This document shows, in pieces, positions 1 through 7,232 of a DNA stretch of 20,757 nucleotides; positions within the stretch are counted from its first letter, which is position 1; the number at the start of each line of letters is the position of its first letter. The notes beneath the pieces were generated by a model. That model did not search any database, was not told where the DNA came from, and saw only the letters and a list, made by a program, of their open reading frames with translations. This DNA comes from Gammaproteobacteria bacterium (lineage in GTDB: Bacteria; Pseudomonadota; Gammaproteobacteria; GCA-001735895): positions 1 through 20,757 of the forward strand of contig QIJI01000493.1 in the NCBI GenBank assembly GCA_003231795.1, in the 5' to 3' direction. The position numbers were made by a program, and so were the translations under genes.

Positions 1-339
1 GCCGCGACCACCGAGCATTTGCATTTCGTTGGCCACAATCTCGGTGCTATAGCGATCCTTGCCTTCATTATCCTGCCATTTTTTAGTCTGTATGCGCCCT
101 TCGAAATAGGCCTGCGACCCTTTCTTCAGATACTGCTGGGCAATTTCTGCCAACTTGCCGAACATGACGATTCGATGCCACTCGGTACGCTCCTGGGCTT
201 CCCCGGTCGCCTTGTCCTTCCAGGTTTCGTTGGTGGCGACACTGATGTTAGCCACGGCGCCACCGTTTGCGGTGTACCTGATTTCGGGATCCTGTCCCAG
301 TGTTCCGACAATAATTGCTTTGTTTACGCCTCTGGCCAT
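1..339 (-). CDS. ssb: Single-stranded DNA-binding protein SSB, copy 1 (3' end beyond window)
   Basis: SSB binds single-stranded DNA during replication, recombination and repair. The frame is open from an ATG at 339-337 to the window edge, giving 113 residues that begin MARGVNKAIIVGTLGQDPEI and contain the OB-fold core with WKDKATGEAQERTEWHRIV and YFEGRI. A GGAG Shine-Dalgarno lies 6 nt before the ATG. Only the OB fold is in the window; the linker and the acidic C-terminal tip, if present, lie beyond position 1. By my count it is roughly 80% identical to the second ssb at 608-967, so the two are paralogues lying head to tail. Because the end is missing I cannot say which copy is the housekeeping one, but this copy may carry the normal tail. 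The family assignment is secure. Confidence 0.95.
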   Translation of the reverse strand, partial: MARGVNKAIIVGTLGQDPEIRYTANGGAVANISVATNETWKDKATGEAQERTEWHRIVMFGKLAEIAQQYLKKGSQAYFEGRIQTKKWQDNEGKDRYSTEIVANEMQMLGGRG

Positions 340-417
340 GTGCCGCTCCGACTAATTTAAAAGGGTCTAGCCCGAAAAATTCATAAATTATGCCCGACCT
401 CACTTGTCTATTGATTC

Positions 418-483
418 CACAAGAAATATTTCCTCAGTCGCCCGGAATCACTGATACGAGACTTCTTCGGGAATTTTCTTGTG
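418..483. repeat. Inverted repeat between the two ssb genes
   Basis: The arms CACAAGAAA (418-426) and TTTCTTGTG (475-483) are exact reverse complements. A nested CCCG (441-444) / CGGG (468-471) pair could extend the fold. It lies in the 268-nt gap between ssb copy 2 and ssb copy 1 and would be in the leader of copy 1 if transcription reads through from copy 2. No T-tract follows, so it is not a typical intrinsic terminator. Function unknown. Confidence 0.4.
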
Positions 484-522
484 AAATCCCATTTCTACTT
501 AAAAAAATGGTCTGCGCGATCT

Positions 523-547
523 TCGGGCAAATTTACGAAATTTCCGA
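523..547. repeat. Small AT-rich hairpin downstream of ssb copy 2
   Basis: TCGG, AAATTT, loop ACG, AAATTT, CCGA can fold into a hairpin with a 2-nt GC bulge. It starts about 60 nt after the stop of ssb copy 2 on the minus strand. No T-tract follows directly, so it would be a weak terminator or an RNA-processing site at best. Confidence 0.3.
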
Positions 548-587
548 GCTAATTCGAAAGGCGGTATTTTACTTCCACCAATCCGAA

Positions 588-610
588 TAAGCGAGTTTGA
601 ATTTCGCTTA
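588..610. repeat. 7-bp inverted repeat covering the stop codon of ssb copy 2
   Basis: TAAGCGA (588-594) and TCGCTTA (604-610) are exact reverse complements separated by 9 nt. The right arm contains the TAA stop of ssb copy 2. No T-run follows on the minus strand. It may stabilise the mRNA 3' end, or be chance. Confidence 0.3.
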
Positions 611-967
611 AGCGGAATTGGCTTCGCCCGGTTTTGGCCCCAGCATTTGCATTTCACTCGCTACAATTTTAGTGGTGTAGCGATCAACTCCGCTTTGATC
701 CTGCCATTTGCTGGTTTCTATTCTGCCTTCGAAATAGGCTTGTGAACCCTTTTTGAGGTATCGCGAAGCAATCTCGCCCAGCTTGCCAAAGATGACGATT
801 CGATGCCACTCCGTGCGTTCCTGGGCTTCTCCAGTCGCCTTGTCCTTCCAGGCCTCGTTGGTAGCCACCCTGATATTGACTACAGCATTTCCGTTAGCCG
901 CGTACTTGATTTCCGGATCGTGTCCCAATGTACCGACAATAACTGCCTTGTTTATTCCCCTTGCCAT
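608..967 (-). CDS. ssb: Short SSB paralogue without acidic C-terminal tip
   Basis: This is a complete single-stranded DNA-binding protein of 119 residues starting MARGINKAVIVGTLGHDPEI. AGGAG lies 6 nt before the ATG. The OB fold is intact (WKDKATGEAQERTEWHRIV, YLKKGSQAYFEGRIE). After the fold the protein stops within about ten residues (PKPGEANSA), so the Gly/Gln-rich linker and the DDDIPF-type tip of E. coli SSB (178 residues) are absent. Translating past the stop shows no remnant tip, so this does not look like a recent frameshift. From what is known of SSB, such a protein could still bind DNA but should not recruit partners through the tip. It lies 71 nt after comEA and 268 nt before ssb copy 1 on the same strand. 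It could be a specialised SSB, for example in DNA uptake or recombination; that is inference. Confidence 0.95.
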   Translation of the reverse strand: MARGINKAVIVGTLGHDPEIKYAANGNAVVNIRVATNEAWKDKATGEAQERTEWHRIVIFGKLGEIASRYLKKGSQAYFEGRIETSKWQDQSGVDRYTTKIVASEMQMLGPKPGEANSA

Positions 968-1038
968 GATGTGCTCCTAGCGTAATATTTTCAGATAAGA
1001 GTCGGCGTCCCTGCCGAACGTTCATCCCTGACAACTAG

Positions 1039-1299
1039 TTACTTGACAAGAATATCGTCTTTGTTTTTTTCAAAGGTCGATTCGCCAATGCCACGGACAA
1101 ACACAATTTCATCAGCTTGACTGAAATTGCCGTATGCCGAACGGTAGTCGACGATGGCCTGCGCCTTGCTCATTCCGATACCATTTAACGCATCGGCAAT
1201 TTCCGACGCCGGCGCGGTATTGATATTGACCGGAGCGGCCGCAGTGAGTGAAGAAAAGGTGAGTGCAGCCAGCGCTGCCAGTGTGTTGATAGTTTTCAT
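1039..1299 (-). CDS. comEA: ComEA-like secreted helix-hairpin-helix DNA-binding protein
   Basis: An 86-residue protein with a clear signal peptide: MKT, a hydrophobic stretch at about residues 5-22 and a likely AAA/P cleavage near residue 22. The mature part begins PVNINTAPASEIADALNGIG, followed by two helix-hairpin-helix elements (GIG about residues 40-42 and 70-72, with YRSAYGNF between). This is the standard short proteobacterial ComEA layout, in which the protein binds incoming double-stranded DNA in the periplasm during natural transformation. GGAG lies 5 nt before the ATG. It sits between yajR and ssb on the same strand. Single-domain HhH proteins are also found in species not known to be competent, so the family is firm but the role in uptake is inferred. 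Confidence 0.85.
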   Translation of the reverse strand: MKTINTLAALAALTFSSLTAAAPVNINTAPASEIADALNGIGMSKAQAIVDYRSAYGNFSQADEIVFVRGIGESTFEKNKDDILVK

Positions 1300-1437
1300 G
1301 ATTACTCCATGTAATATTTAAGTTCCGTTCTATTCCTATGCCTGTTTGCTACCAGGCTCCCTTACAGACTGTCAGCCTGTAGGACGCATCATACAGATTA
1401 AGTTTTTAAATGCAACAGTTTTATTTTGGGACTTAAT

Positions 1438-1454
1438 TCACGGCATATCCGTGA
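1438..1454 (-). terminator. Hairpin downstream of yajR, no U-tract
   Basis: TCACGG, loop CATAT, CCGTGA forms a 6-bp stem about 30 nt past the yajR stop. The minus-strand sequence after it is A-rich rather than T-rich, so it is a poor intrinsic terminator. Reading through into comEA remains possible. Confidence 0.25.
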
Positions 1455-1484
1455 CGCGGGAAACAGCGACATTTGAGTCAAGGT

Positions 1485-2837
1485 TTACGCCTTGCTGTTT
1501 AATAACTTATCCAGTTCGGCATCATCAAATCCCTTTTTCACCTTGATATAAGCAACTTCATCATCTTCATATATCGAAGTCTCGGAAACCGCATCCAGAT
1601 CAGACATCCTTTGTGCAAATTGTTTTATCTCCGCCGAAGTTAACCCCTTCAGCGAAACAATTTTTGACGCCAGTTGCTGCGGCATATTCATGCTCATCGC
1701 TATCACGAACCAGACACAAAGTATGAGTGCCAACCACAAAAATGTGGATGTGAAACTGTCCTGCCCTAACAACACTCCCCCCAGTACTCCGCCAATAAAG
1801 GCGCCGAAAAACTGGGCGCTGGAAAACAGCCCCATCGCAGTTCCTTTCATATCAGCGGGCGCTACTCGAGTTACGGTGGTGGGTAAAACCGCCTCGAGAA
1901 AATTAAACGCGCTGAAAAATACGACCAAAAATATGAACGTGGCAACATAGGACTGGCTTAATGCAAGGCCCAGCTCTGCCACTATTAGCATCAATACTGC
2001 AATTACGAATAAGGTCTTGCTGCGGTTGTATTTTTCCGCGCAAATCACCATCGGGATCAGAAATACCACTGAAAGGGCAAATACCGATAGATAGGTTTTC
2101 CAGTGAGCCGCAGCATCGATCATCAATTCGAATTTCAGTACCAGCGGAAACACGACAAAGGTAGCCGATAAAACCAGGTGTAAAATCAGAACTCCAGCAC
2201 TGAGCTTAAGCAATTCCACATTACCAATCATTTTCCCGACATCTTTAAGCGATAACTGGGCATCGCGATGAAATCGAGGTGCTGCAGGCTGTGGCGTAAC
2301 AAACAGCAGCACCACAACACCCGCCAGTGCCAGCACCGCGGTAATCCAGAAAAGCAGGCTCAGGCCATACTCGGCGGCAATCACCGGGCCCAGAACCATT
2401 GACAGCATAAAACTGGCACCGATTGACATGCCGATGATCGCCATGACTCGAAGGCGGACCTGTTCACGGGTCAGATCAGCCGCCAGCGCCATCACCGCCG
2501 CCGCAATCGCACCGGCACCCTGTAACGCACGCCCTGCGATAATTTCACCAATAGAGCCGGCCTCGGCGGCGACCACGCTACCGACGGCAAAAATTAACAA
2601 CCCGGCAACAATAACCGGTTTGCGACCCAGCCGATCGGAGAGAAATCCGAATGGAAGCTGGAATATACCCTGGGTTAATCCGTAAATACCGATTGCCAAA
2701 CCAATTAACAACGGCGTTGCAGCTTCATATTGATCAGCGTACAGGCTAAAAACCGGCAGGATCATAAATAGCCCTAACATGCGCAGCGCATAGACCAGCG
2801 CAAGCGAATAAGCGGCCTTCTTCTCGGTTTTTAACAT
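1485..2837 (-). CDS. yajR: MFS transporter, YajR type with C-terminal YAM-like domain
   Basis: A 450-residue inner-membrane protein with about 12 hydrophobic segments. The MFS motif A between helices 2 and 3 is GFLSDRLGRKP at residues 64-74. The membrane part ends near residue 385 and is followed by a soluble tail of about 60 residues (QLASKIVSLKGLTSAEI... YIKVKKGFDDAELDKLL). This matches in position and size the ferredoxin-like YAM domain of E. coli YajR (454 residues). The substrate is unknown; the family is proton-coupled and usually annotated as drug or small-molecule efflux. The ATG start has no strong Shine-Dalgarno. It is divergent from uvrA with 190 nt between. Pseudomonas also has an MFS gene between ssb and uvrA, so the neighbourhood is old rather than acquired. 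Confidence 0.85.
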   Translation of the reverse strand: MLKTEKKAAYSLALVYALRMLGLFMILPVFSLYADQYEAATPLLIGLAIGIYGLTQGIFQLPFGFLSDRLGRKPVIVAGLLIFAVGSVVAAEAGSIGEIIAGRALQGAGAIAAAVMALAADLTREQVRLRVMAIIGMSIGASFMLSMVLGPVIAAEYGLSLLFWITAVLALAGVVVLLFVTPQPAAPRFHRDAQLSLKDVGKMIGNVELLKLSAGVLILHLVLSATFVVFPLVLKFELMIDAAAHWKTYLSVFALSVVFLIPMVICAEKYNRSKTLFVIAVLMLIVAELGLALSQSYVATFIFLVVFFSAFNFLEAVLPTTVTRVAPADMKGTAMGLFSSAQFFGAFIGGVLGGVLLGQDSFTSTFLWLALILCVWFVIAMSMNMPQQLASKIVSLKGLTSAEIKQFAQRMSDLDAVSETSIYEDDEVAYIKVKKGFDDAELDKLLNSKA

Positions 2838-2872
2838 TGATCAGCGTTGTTCAGTTGAATTCGGAAGGCGAG

Positions 2873-2901
2873 ATTTTAGCGGTTCGTCGAGGGGTTGGGA
2901 A
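2873..2901 (-). promoter_or_regulatory. Possible sigma70 promoter for yajR
   Basis: On the minus strand TTCCCA (2901-2896) is followed after 17 nt by TAAAAT (2878-2873), 35 nt before the yajR ATG. The -10 matches 5 of 6 and the -35 4 of 6 consensus bases. Plausible, but only by consensus reading. Confidence 0.35.
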
Positions 2902-2992
2902 CCAGACTGAGTGATTTTGGCGCAAAGGGAATTATTTCGCCCTGATGCAAAGATTTATCAGACTATTGCGCGAAATAAATTTCTCAAAAGAT

Positions 2993-2998
2993 TATAAT
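2993..2998 (+). promoter_or_regulatory. -10 box of a likely uvrA promoter
   Basis: A perfect TATAAT lies 29 nt before the uvrA ATG. No good -35 stands at 16-18 nt upstream (TTGCGC at 2966-2971 is 21 nt away). The start of transcription would be near 3004-3006, giving a leader of about 23 nt. No LexA-type CTG-N10-CAG box is visible in 2838-3027. Confidence 0.5.
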
Positions 2999-3012
2999 TT
3001 CCGGTTTGGCCT

Positions 3013-3024
3013 AAACGATCGTTT
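3013..3024. repeat. Perfect 12-bp palindrome in the uvrA leader
   Basis: AAACGATCGTTT is an exact palindrome ending 3 nt before the uvrA ATG, just where a Shine-Dalgarno would normally be. None is present. It could be an operator site or an RNA element affecting initiation, or be chance. Confidence 0.45.
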
Positions 3025-3027
3025 TCA

Positions 3028-5877
3028 ATGGAATCCATCACCATTCGCGGTGCGCGAACGCACAACCTGAAGAATATCGACATTACCCTGCCGAGGGACA
3101 AATTGATCGTGATCACCGGTTTGTCCGGTTCGGGCAAATCTTCACTTGCCTTCGACACCATCTTTGCCGAAGGTCAAAGACGCTACGTCGAATCTCTTTC
3201 AACCTACGCTCGACAATTCCTTTCGGTGATGGAAAAACCTGATATCGATCATATCGAAGGACTGTCCCCGGCGATCTCGATCGAACAGAAAACAACGTCG
3301 CATAACCCACGCTCCACCGTTGGCACGATTACCGAAATTTACGACTATCTGCGTCTTCTATATGCGCGCGTTGGCACCCCACGCTGCCCGACTCATGATT
3401 TGCCGCTGGAAGCGAGTACGGTCAGCCAGATGGTGGATCAGATTCTGGCACTGCCCGGCGACGAACGCATGATGTTACTGGCACCAGTCGTCAGCAATCG
3501 CAAGGGTGAACATTTGCAGTTGTTTGACAGCCTGCAAAAACAGGGCTTTATTCGAGCGCGCGTCAATGGTGAGCTGTGTGAACTCGATGACCCCCCCAAA
3601 CTTGAATTACGCAAGAAACACAACATCGACGTGGTTGTCGATCGCTTCAAAATACGCCCGGATCTGAAACTACGTCTGGCAGAATCACTCGAGACAGCGC
3701 TGCATTTGTCAGACGGCATGGTCAAGATCGACAGTATTGATCCTGACTCCAGATTTGAAGAAATACGCTTTTCGGCAAACTTTGCCTGTCCGCAATGCGG
3801 CCATTCAATTAGTGAACTCGAGCCCAGGCTGTTTTCATTCAACAGCCCGGTCGGTGCCTGCCCGGAATGCGACGGAATCGGCATGATGCAGTTTTTCGAT
3901 CCCAAACTAGTCGTCAAATCACCTGAACTGAGTCTTGCCGGTGGCGCGATTCGCGGTTGGGATCGTCGCAATGCTTATTACTTTCAGATGTTGCAATCGC
4001 TCGCTGCCCATTTCGATTTTGACGTCGAAATACCGTTTGGAAAGTTGGATTCGGCAATTCAGGATGTCATTCTGAACGGTTCCCCAGAAGAGGTTAAATT
4101 TAGCTATCGCAATGAACGCGGTGATCACCGTGTACAAAAGCACCCCTTCGAGGGAATCCTGCCCAATCTGAAGCGACGCTATCGCGATACTGAATCAAGC
4201 ACAGTGCGTGAAGAATTGGCAAAATTTCTTTCTAACCAGCGCTGCCAGGAATGCAGCGGCGAAAGGCTCAATGAAGCTGCGCGCCACGTGTTTATCACTG
4301 AACGCAACCTCGCTGACCTGACCCGCATGCCAATCGATGAAACCCTTAGTTTTTTCAATCAACTCGAGTTACCGGGTAAAAGAGGTGAGATCGCCGAGAA
4401 AATTACCAAAGAAATTCGAGAGCGACTAAGCTTTCTGGTCAATGTCGGTCTCGAATACCTGTCACTGAGTCGTAGCGCCGAAACCCTGTCTGGCGGTGAG
4501 GCACAACGAATTCGACTGGCCAGCCAGATCGGCGCGGGTCTGGTTGGAGTCATGTACATCCTCGACGAACCTTCTATTGGCCTGCATCAACGCGACAATG
4601 ATCGTCTGTTGAAAACCTTGACCTTCCTGCGCGATCTCGGTAACACCGTCATTGTGGTCGAACACGATGAAGACGCGATTGAGGCAGCCGATTTTATTGT
4701 CGATATTGGCCCCGGAGCCGGTGTACACGGGGGCGAAGTGGTCGCTACCGGTACCGCACGCGAAATCGAAGGTTTCCCAAAATCGATAACCGGCCAGTAC
4801 TTAAGCGGTGTTCGAAGCATCAAAATCCCACATTCACGCACGCTAGCCGATCCCAAAAAGATGATCAGGATTGAAGGCGCCAGCAGTAACAATCTCAAGT
4901 CAATAACCCTGGAATTACCGATTGGCTTGTTCACCTGCATCACTGGCGTCTCGGGATCCGGCAAATCGACACTGATCAACGAAACCCTGTACAAACTCGC
5001 GGCCATCGAAATTTACGGCAGTAATTTGAGCGCTGGGAAACACGATTCATTCAGTGGTCTCAATCAATTCGACAAGGTCATTGATATCAACCAGAGTCCG
5101 ATCGGGCGCACCCCGCGTTCAAATCCGGCAACATACACCGGTCTGTTTACCCCGATCCGTGAGCTTTTTGCCGGCACCCAGGAATCCCGTTCGCGCGGAT
5201 ATAAACCCGGTCGATTCAGTTTTAATGTCAAGGGAGGACGCTGTGAAGCCTGCCAGGGCGACGGTGTTACCAAGGTCGAAATGCACTTTCTGGCGGACGT
5301 TTACGTGACCTGCGATATTTGCAAAGGAAAGCGTTACAACCGCGAAACTCTGGACATTACCTATAAGGGGAAATCGATTCGCCAGGTCCTGGAAATGACC
5401 GTCGAAGACGCCACCCGATTCTTCCAGGCGATTCCTGTGATCAAACGCAAACTGGATACGCTGATGGATGTCGGACTCAGTTATATCACCCTGGGTCAAA
5501 ATGCGACCACGCTGTCCGGCGGTGAGGCGCAGCGTATCAAGTTGTCGCGCGAGCTTTCCAAGCGCGATACTGGCAGCACGCTTTATATCCTTGATGAACC
5601 CACAACAGGTCTGCATTTCCACGATATCGAACAATTGCTCGGGGTACTGCATCGTCTGCGCGATCACGGTAATACCATTGCAGTCATCGAACACAATATG
5701 CACGTGATAAAAACGGCCGACTGGATTATTGATCTCGGACCCGAAGGCGGTGATAAGGGTGGTCAGATTATTGCCAGCGGCCCGCCGGAGCAGGTTGCCC
5801 AGGAACAGGCTTCGTATACCGGGCACTACCTGAAATCAATTCTCGAAACAATCGAGCATCACAAGGAATCTGCATGA
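3028..5877 (+). CDS. uvrA: Excinuclease ABC subunit A
   Basis: UvrA is the damage-sensing ABC-type ATPase of nucleotide excision repair; it dimerises and loads UvrB on DNA lesions. The 949 residues align along the whole length with E. coli UvrA (940). Visible are Walker A GLSGSGKS (31-38), zinc-module Cys pairs C254/C257, C278/C281 and C406/C409, the first ABC signature LSGGEAQR (about 487), Walker B LDEPS (about 512), second Walker A GVSGSGKST (640-648), the C-terminal zinc finger C739/C742/C762/C765 and a second LSGGEAQR (about 829). The start MESITIRGARTHNLKNI matches the family N-terminus despite a missing Shine-Dalgarno. Its TGA stop overlaps the ATG of the next gene (ATGA, 5874-5877). 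Confidence 0.99.
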   Translation: MESITIRGARTHNLKNIDITLPRDKLIVITGLSGSGKSSLAFDTIFAEGQRRYVESLSTYARQFLSVMEKPDIDHIEGLSPAISIEQKTTSHNPRSTVGTITEIYDYLRLLYARVGTPRCPTHDLPLEASTVSQMVDQILALPGDERMMLLAPVVSNRKGEHLQLFDSLQKQGFIRARVNGELCELDDPPKLELRKKHNIDVVVDRFKIRPDLKLRLAESLETALHLSDGMVKIDSIDPDSRFEEIRFSANFACPQCGHSISELEPRLFSFNSPVGACPECDGIGMMQFFDPKLVVKSPELSLAGGAIRGWDRRNAYYFQMLQSLAAHFDFDVEIPFGKLDSAIQDVILNGSPEEVKFSYRNERGDHRVQKHPFEGILPNLKRRYRDTESSTVREELAKFLSNQRCQECSGERLNEAARHVFITERNLADLTRMPIDETLSFFNQLELPGKRGEIAEKITKEIRERLSFLVNVGLEYLSLSRSAETLSGGEAQRIRLASQIGAGLVGVMYILDEPSIGLHQRDNDRLLKTLTFLRDLGNTVIVVEHDEDAIEAADFIVDIGPGAGVHGGEVVATGTAREIEGFPKSITGQYLSGVRSIKIPHSRTLADPKKMIRIEGASSNNLKSITLELPIGLFTCITGVSGSGKSTLINETLYKLAAIEIYGSNLSAGKHDSFSGLNQFDKVIDINQSPIGRTPRSNPATYTGLFTPIRELFAGTQESRSRGYKPGRFSFNVKGGRCEACQGDGVTKVEMHFLADVYVTCDICKGKRYNRETLDITYKGKSIRQVLEMTVEDATRFFQAIPVIKRKLDTLMDVGLSYITLGQNATTLSGGEAQRIKLSRELSKRDTGSTLYILDEPTTGLHFHDIEQLLGVLHRLRDHGNTIAVIEHNMHVIKTADWIIDLGPEGGDKGGQIIASGPPEQVAQEQASYTGHYLKSILETIEHHKESA

Positions 5878-7232
5878 GCAAAGCCATTACCTGTTTCAAA
5901 GCCTATGATGCACGCGGTAAGGTCCCGGATGAACTCAACCCGGAAAACGCCTATCGAATCGGACGCGCTTATGCCGAATTCGTCAAACCCCGACAGGTAG
6001 CCGTCGGACGCGATGTTCGTTTGAGCAGCGAAGCATTATTTGAAGCGCTCACCCGTGGTCTCATCGATAGTGGCGTGGATGTTCTCGATCTGGGTCTGTG
6101 CGGCACCGAACAGGTGTACTTCGCTGCTTTTCACCTTGAACTCGATGGCGGCATCATGATTACCGCGAGCCACAATCCGATCGATTACAACGGCTTTAAA
6201 TTTGTCCGCGAATCGGCAAAACCCCTGAGCGGAGATAGCGGATTAGAAGATATCCGCCGAATCGCCGAAGAAGAAAGTTTCAGCGAGTGCAGTACTAAAG
6301 GCTCGATTACGCCCACCGATTTGACCCAGGACTATGTCGACCATCTTTTAGGCTATCTCGGTGATCTGGAACAGTTAAAGCCACTCAAGATCGTGGTTAA
6401 TCCGGGTAACGGCATGGCCGGACCCGTGATCGATCTTCTCGAGGCCCGTTTGCCGTTTGAATTTATAAAAATTCAGATGCAGCCCGACGGTAATTTCCCC
6501 AATGGCATTCCTAATCCGATGCTGACCGAGGGACGCGCCTCGACCGTCGATGCCATTATCGAACACAATGCCGACCTCGGCATCGCCTGGGACGGGGATT
6601 TCGACCGTTGCTTCCCGTTCGACCATAGCGGTCGAATGATCGAGGGTTATTACATTGTCGGTCTACTGGGAGCACAACTACTGAAGCAGAATCCGGGCGC
6701 TAAAGTCGTTTACGACCCGCGTCTTGTCTGGAACACGATAGAATTAATCGGCGATAGCGGCGGTATCCCGGTGCAAAGTAAATCAGGCCACGCATTTATC
6801 AAGGAAACCATGCGGCGGGTGAATGGCATTTATGGTGGCGAAATGAGCGCGCACCATTATTTCAGGGATTTTGGCTATTGCGATAGCGGCATGATTCCGT
6901 GGTTGTTGCTGGCCGAAATGATTTCACTGCAAAACAAAAGCCTGGCAGCCATGGTGGACGAGCGTATCAAGCGTTTCCCGGTCAGCGGTGAAATCAATGT
7001 CAAAGTCGATGACCCTGCCGCGATGATCGAAAAAGTGCATGCACATTTCGAATCCCTACCGCATGAGATCGACCGCACCGATGGCGTCGGTATGGATTTC
7101 GGTGACTGGCGTTTTAATTTACGCTGTTCAAATACCGAGCCACTGTTACGCATGAACGTTGAAACCCGCAACGACATCGCAATGATGGAAAAGCGACGCG
7201 ACGAGATACTGAATTTAATACGTAGCCGGTAA
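5874..7232 (+). CDS. manB: Phosphomannomutase / phosphoglucomutase (ManB/CpsG/AlgC family)
   Basis: A 452-residue alpha-D-phosphohexomutase that interconverts sugar 6-phosphate and 1-phosphate, feeding GDP-mannose or UDP-glucose supply for surface polysaccharides. The catalytic serine loop is TASHNP (97-102, Ser99), the Mg2+ loop DGDFDR (240-245), the sugar-recognition loop GEMSAHH (322-328) and the phosphate-binding loop SNTEP (419-423); all four are intact. The N-terminus (CFKAYDARGK) is closest, from memory, to E. coli CpsG/ManB (456 residues). Whether it prefers mannose or glucose phosphates, or both as Pseudomonas AlgC does, cannot be read from the sequence. It starts inside the uvrA stop (ATGA), so translation is probably coupled. 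The last 18 nt overlap the convergent hydrolase gene, leaving no room for a terminator. Confidence 0.93.
   Translation: MSKAITCFKAYDARGKVPDELNPENAYRIGRAYAEFVKPRQVAVGRDVRLSSEALFEALTRGLIDSGVDVLDLGLCGTEQVYFAAFHLELDGGIMITASHNPIDYNGFKFVRESAKPLSGDSGLEDIRRIAEEESFSECSTKGSITPTDLTQDYVDHLLGYLGDLEQLKPLKIVVNPGNGMAGPVIDLLEARLPFEFIKIQMQPDGNFPNGIPNPMLTEGRASTVDAIIEHNADLGIAWDGDFDRCFPFDHSGRMIEGYYIVGLLGAQLLKQNPGAKVVYDPRLVWNTIELIGDSGGIPVQSKSGHAFIKETMRRVNGIYGGEMSAHHYFRDFGYCDSGMIPWLLLAEMISLQNKSLAAMVDERIKRFPVSGEINVKVDDPAAMIEKVHAHFESLPHEIDRTDGVGMDFGDWRFNLRCSNTEPLLRMNVETRNDIAMMEKRRDEILNLIRSR

Noticed and set aside
390..590. 66-codon open frame on the plus strand in the ssb-ssb gap
   Set aside because: No ribosome-binding site, no family resemblance, and it runs through the inverted repeats on the strand opposite to its neighbours.
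1364..1380. Imperfect palindrome around ACAGACTGTCAGCCTGT as an operator
   Set aside because: Mismatches on both sides of the centre and no clear promoter next to it; not distinguishable from chance.
2838..3027. LexA (SOS) box for uvrA
   Set aside because: No CTG-N10-CAG is present; the only close pair of CTG and CAG is separated by 14 nt.
3438..3971. 177-codon antisense open frame inside uvrA
   Set aside because: It lies entirely over conserved uvrA codons, with a Ser/Arg-rich translation typical of reverse-frame reading.
5119..5826. 235-codon antisense open frame inside uvrA
   Set aside because: It is a mirror of the strongly conserved uvrA C-terminal half and has no family resemblance of its own.
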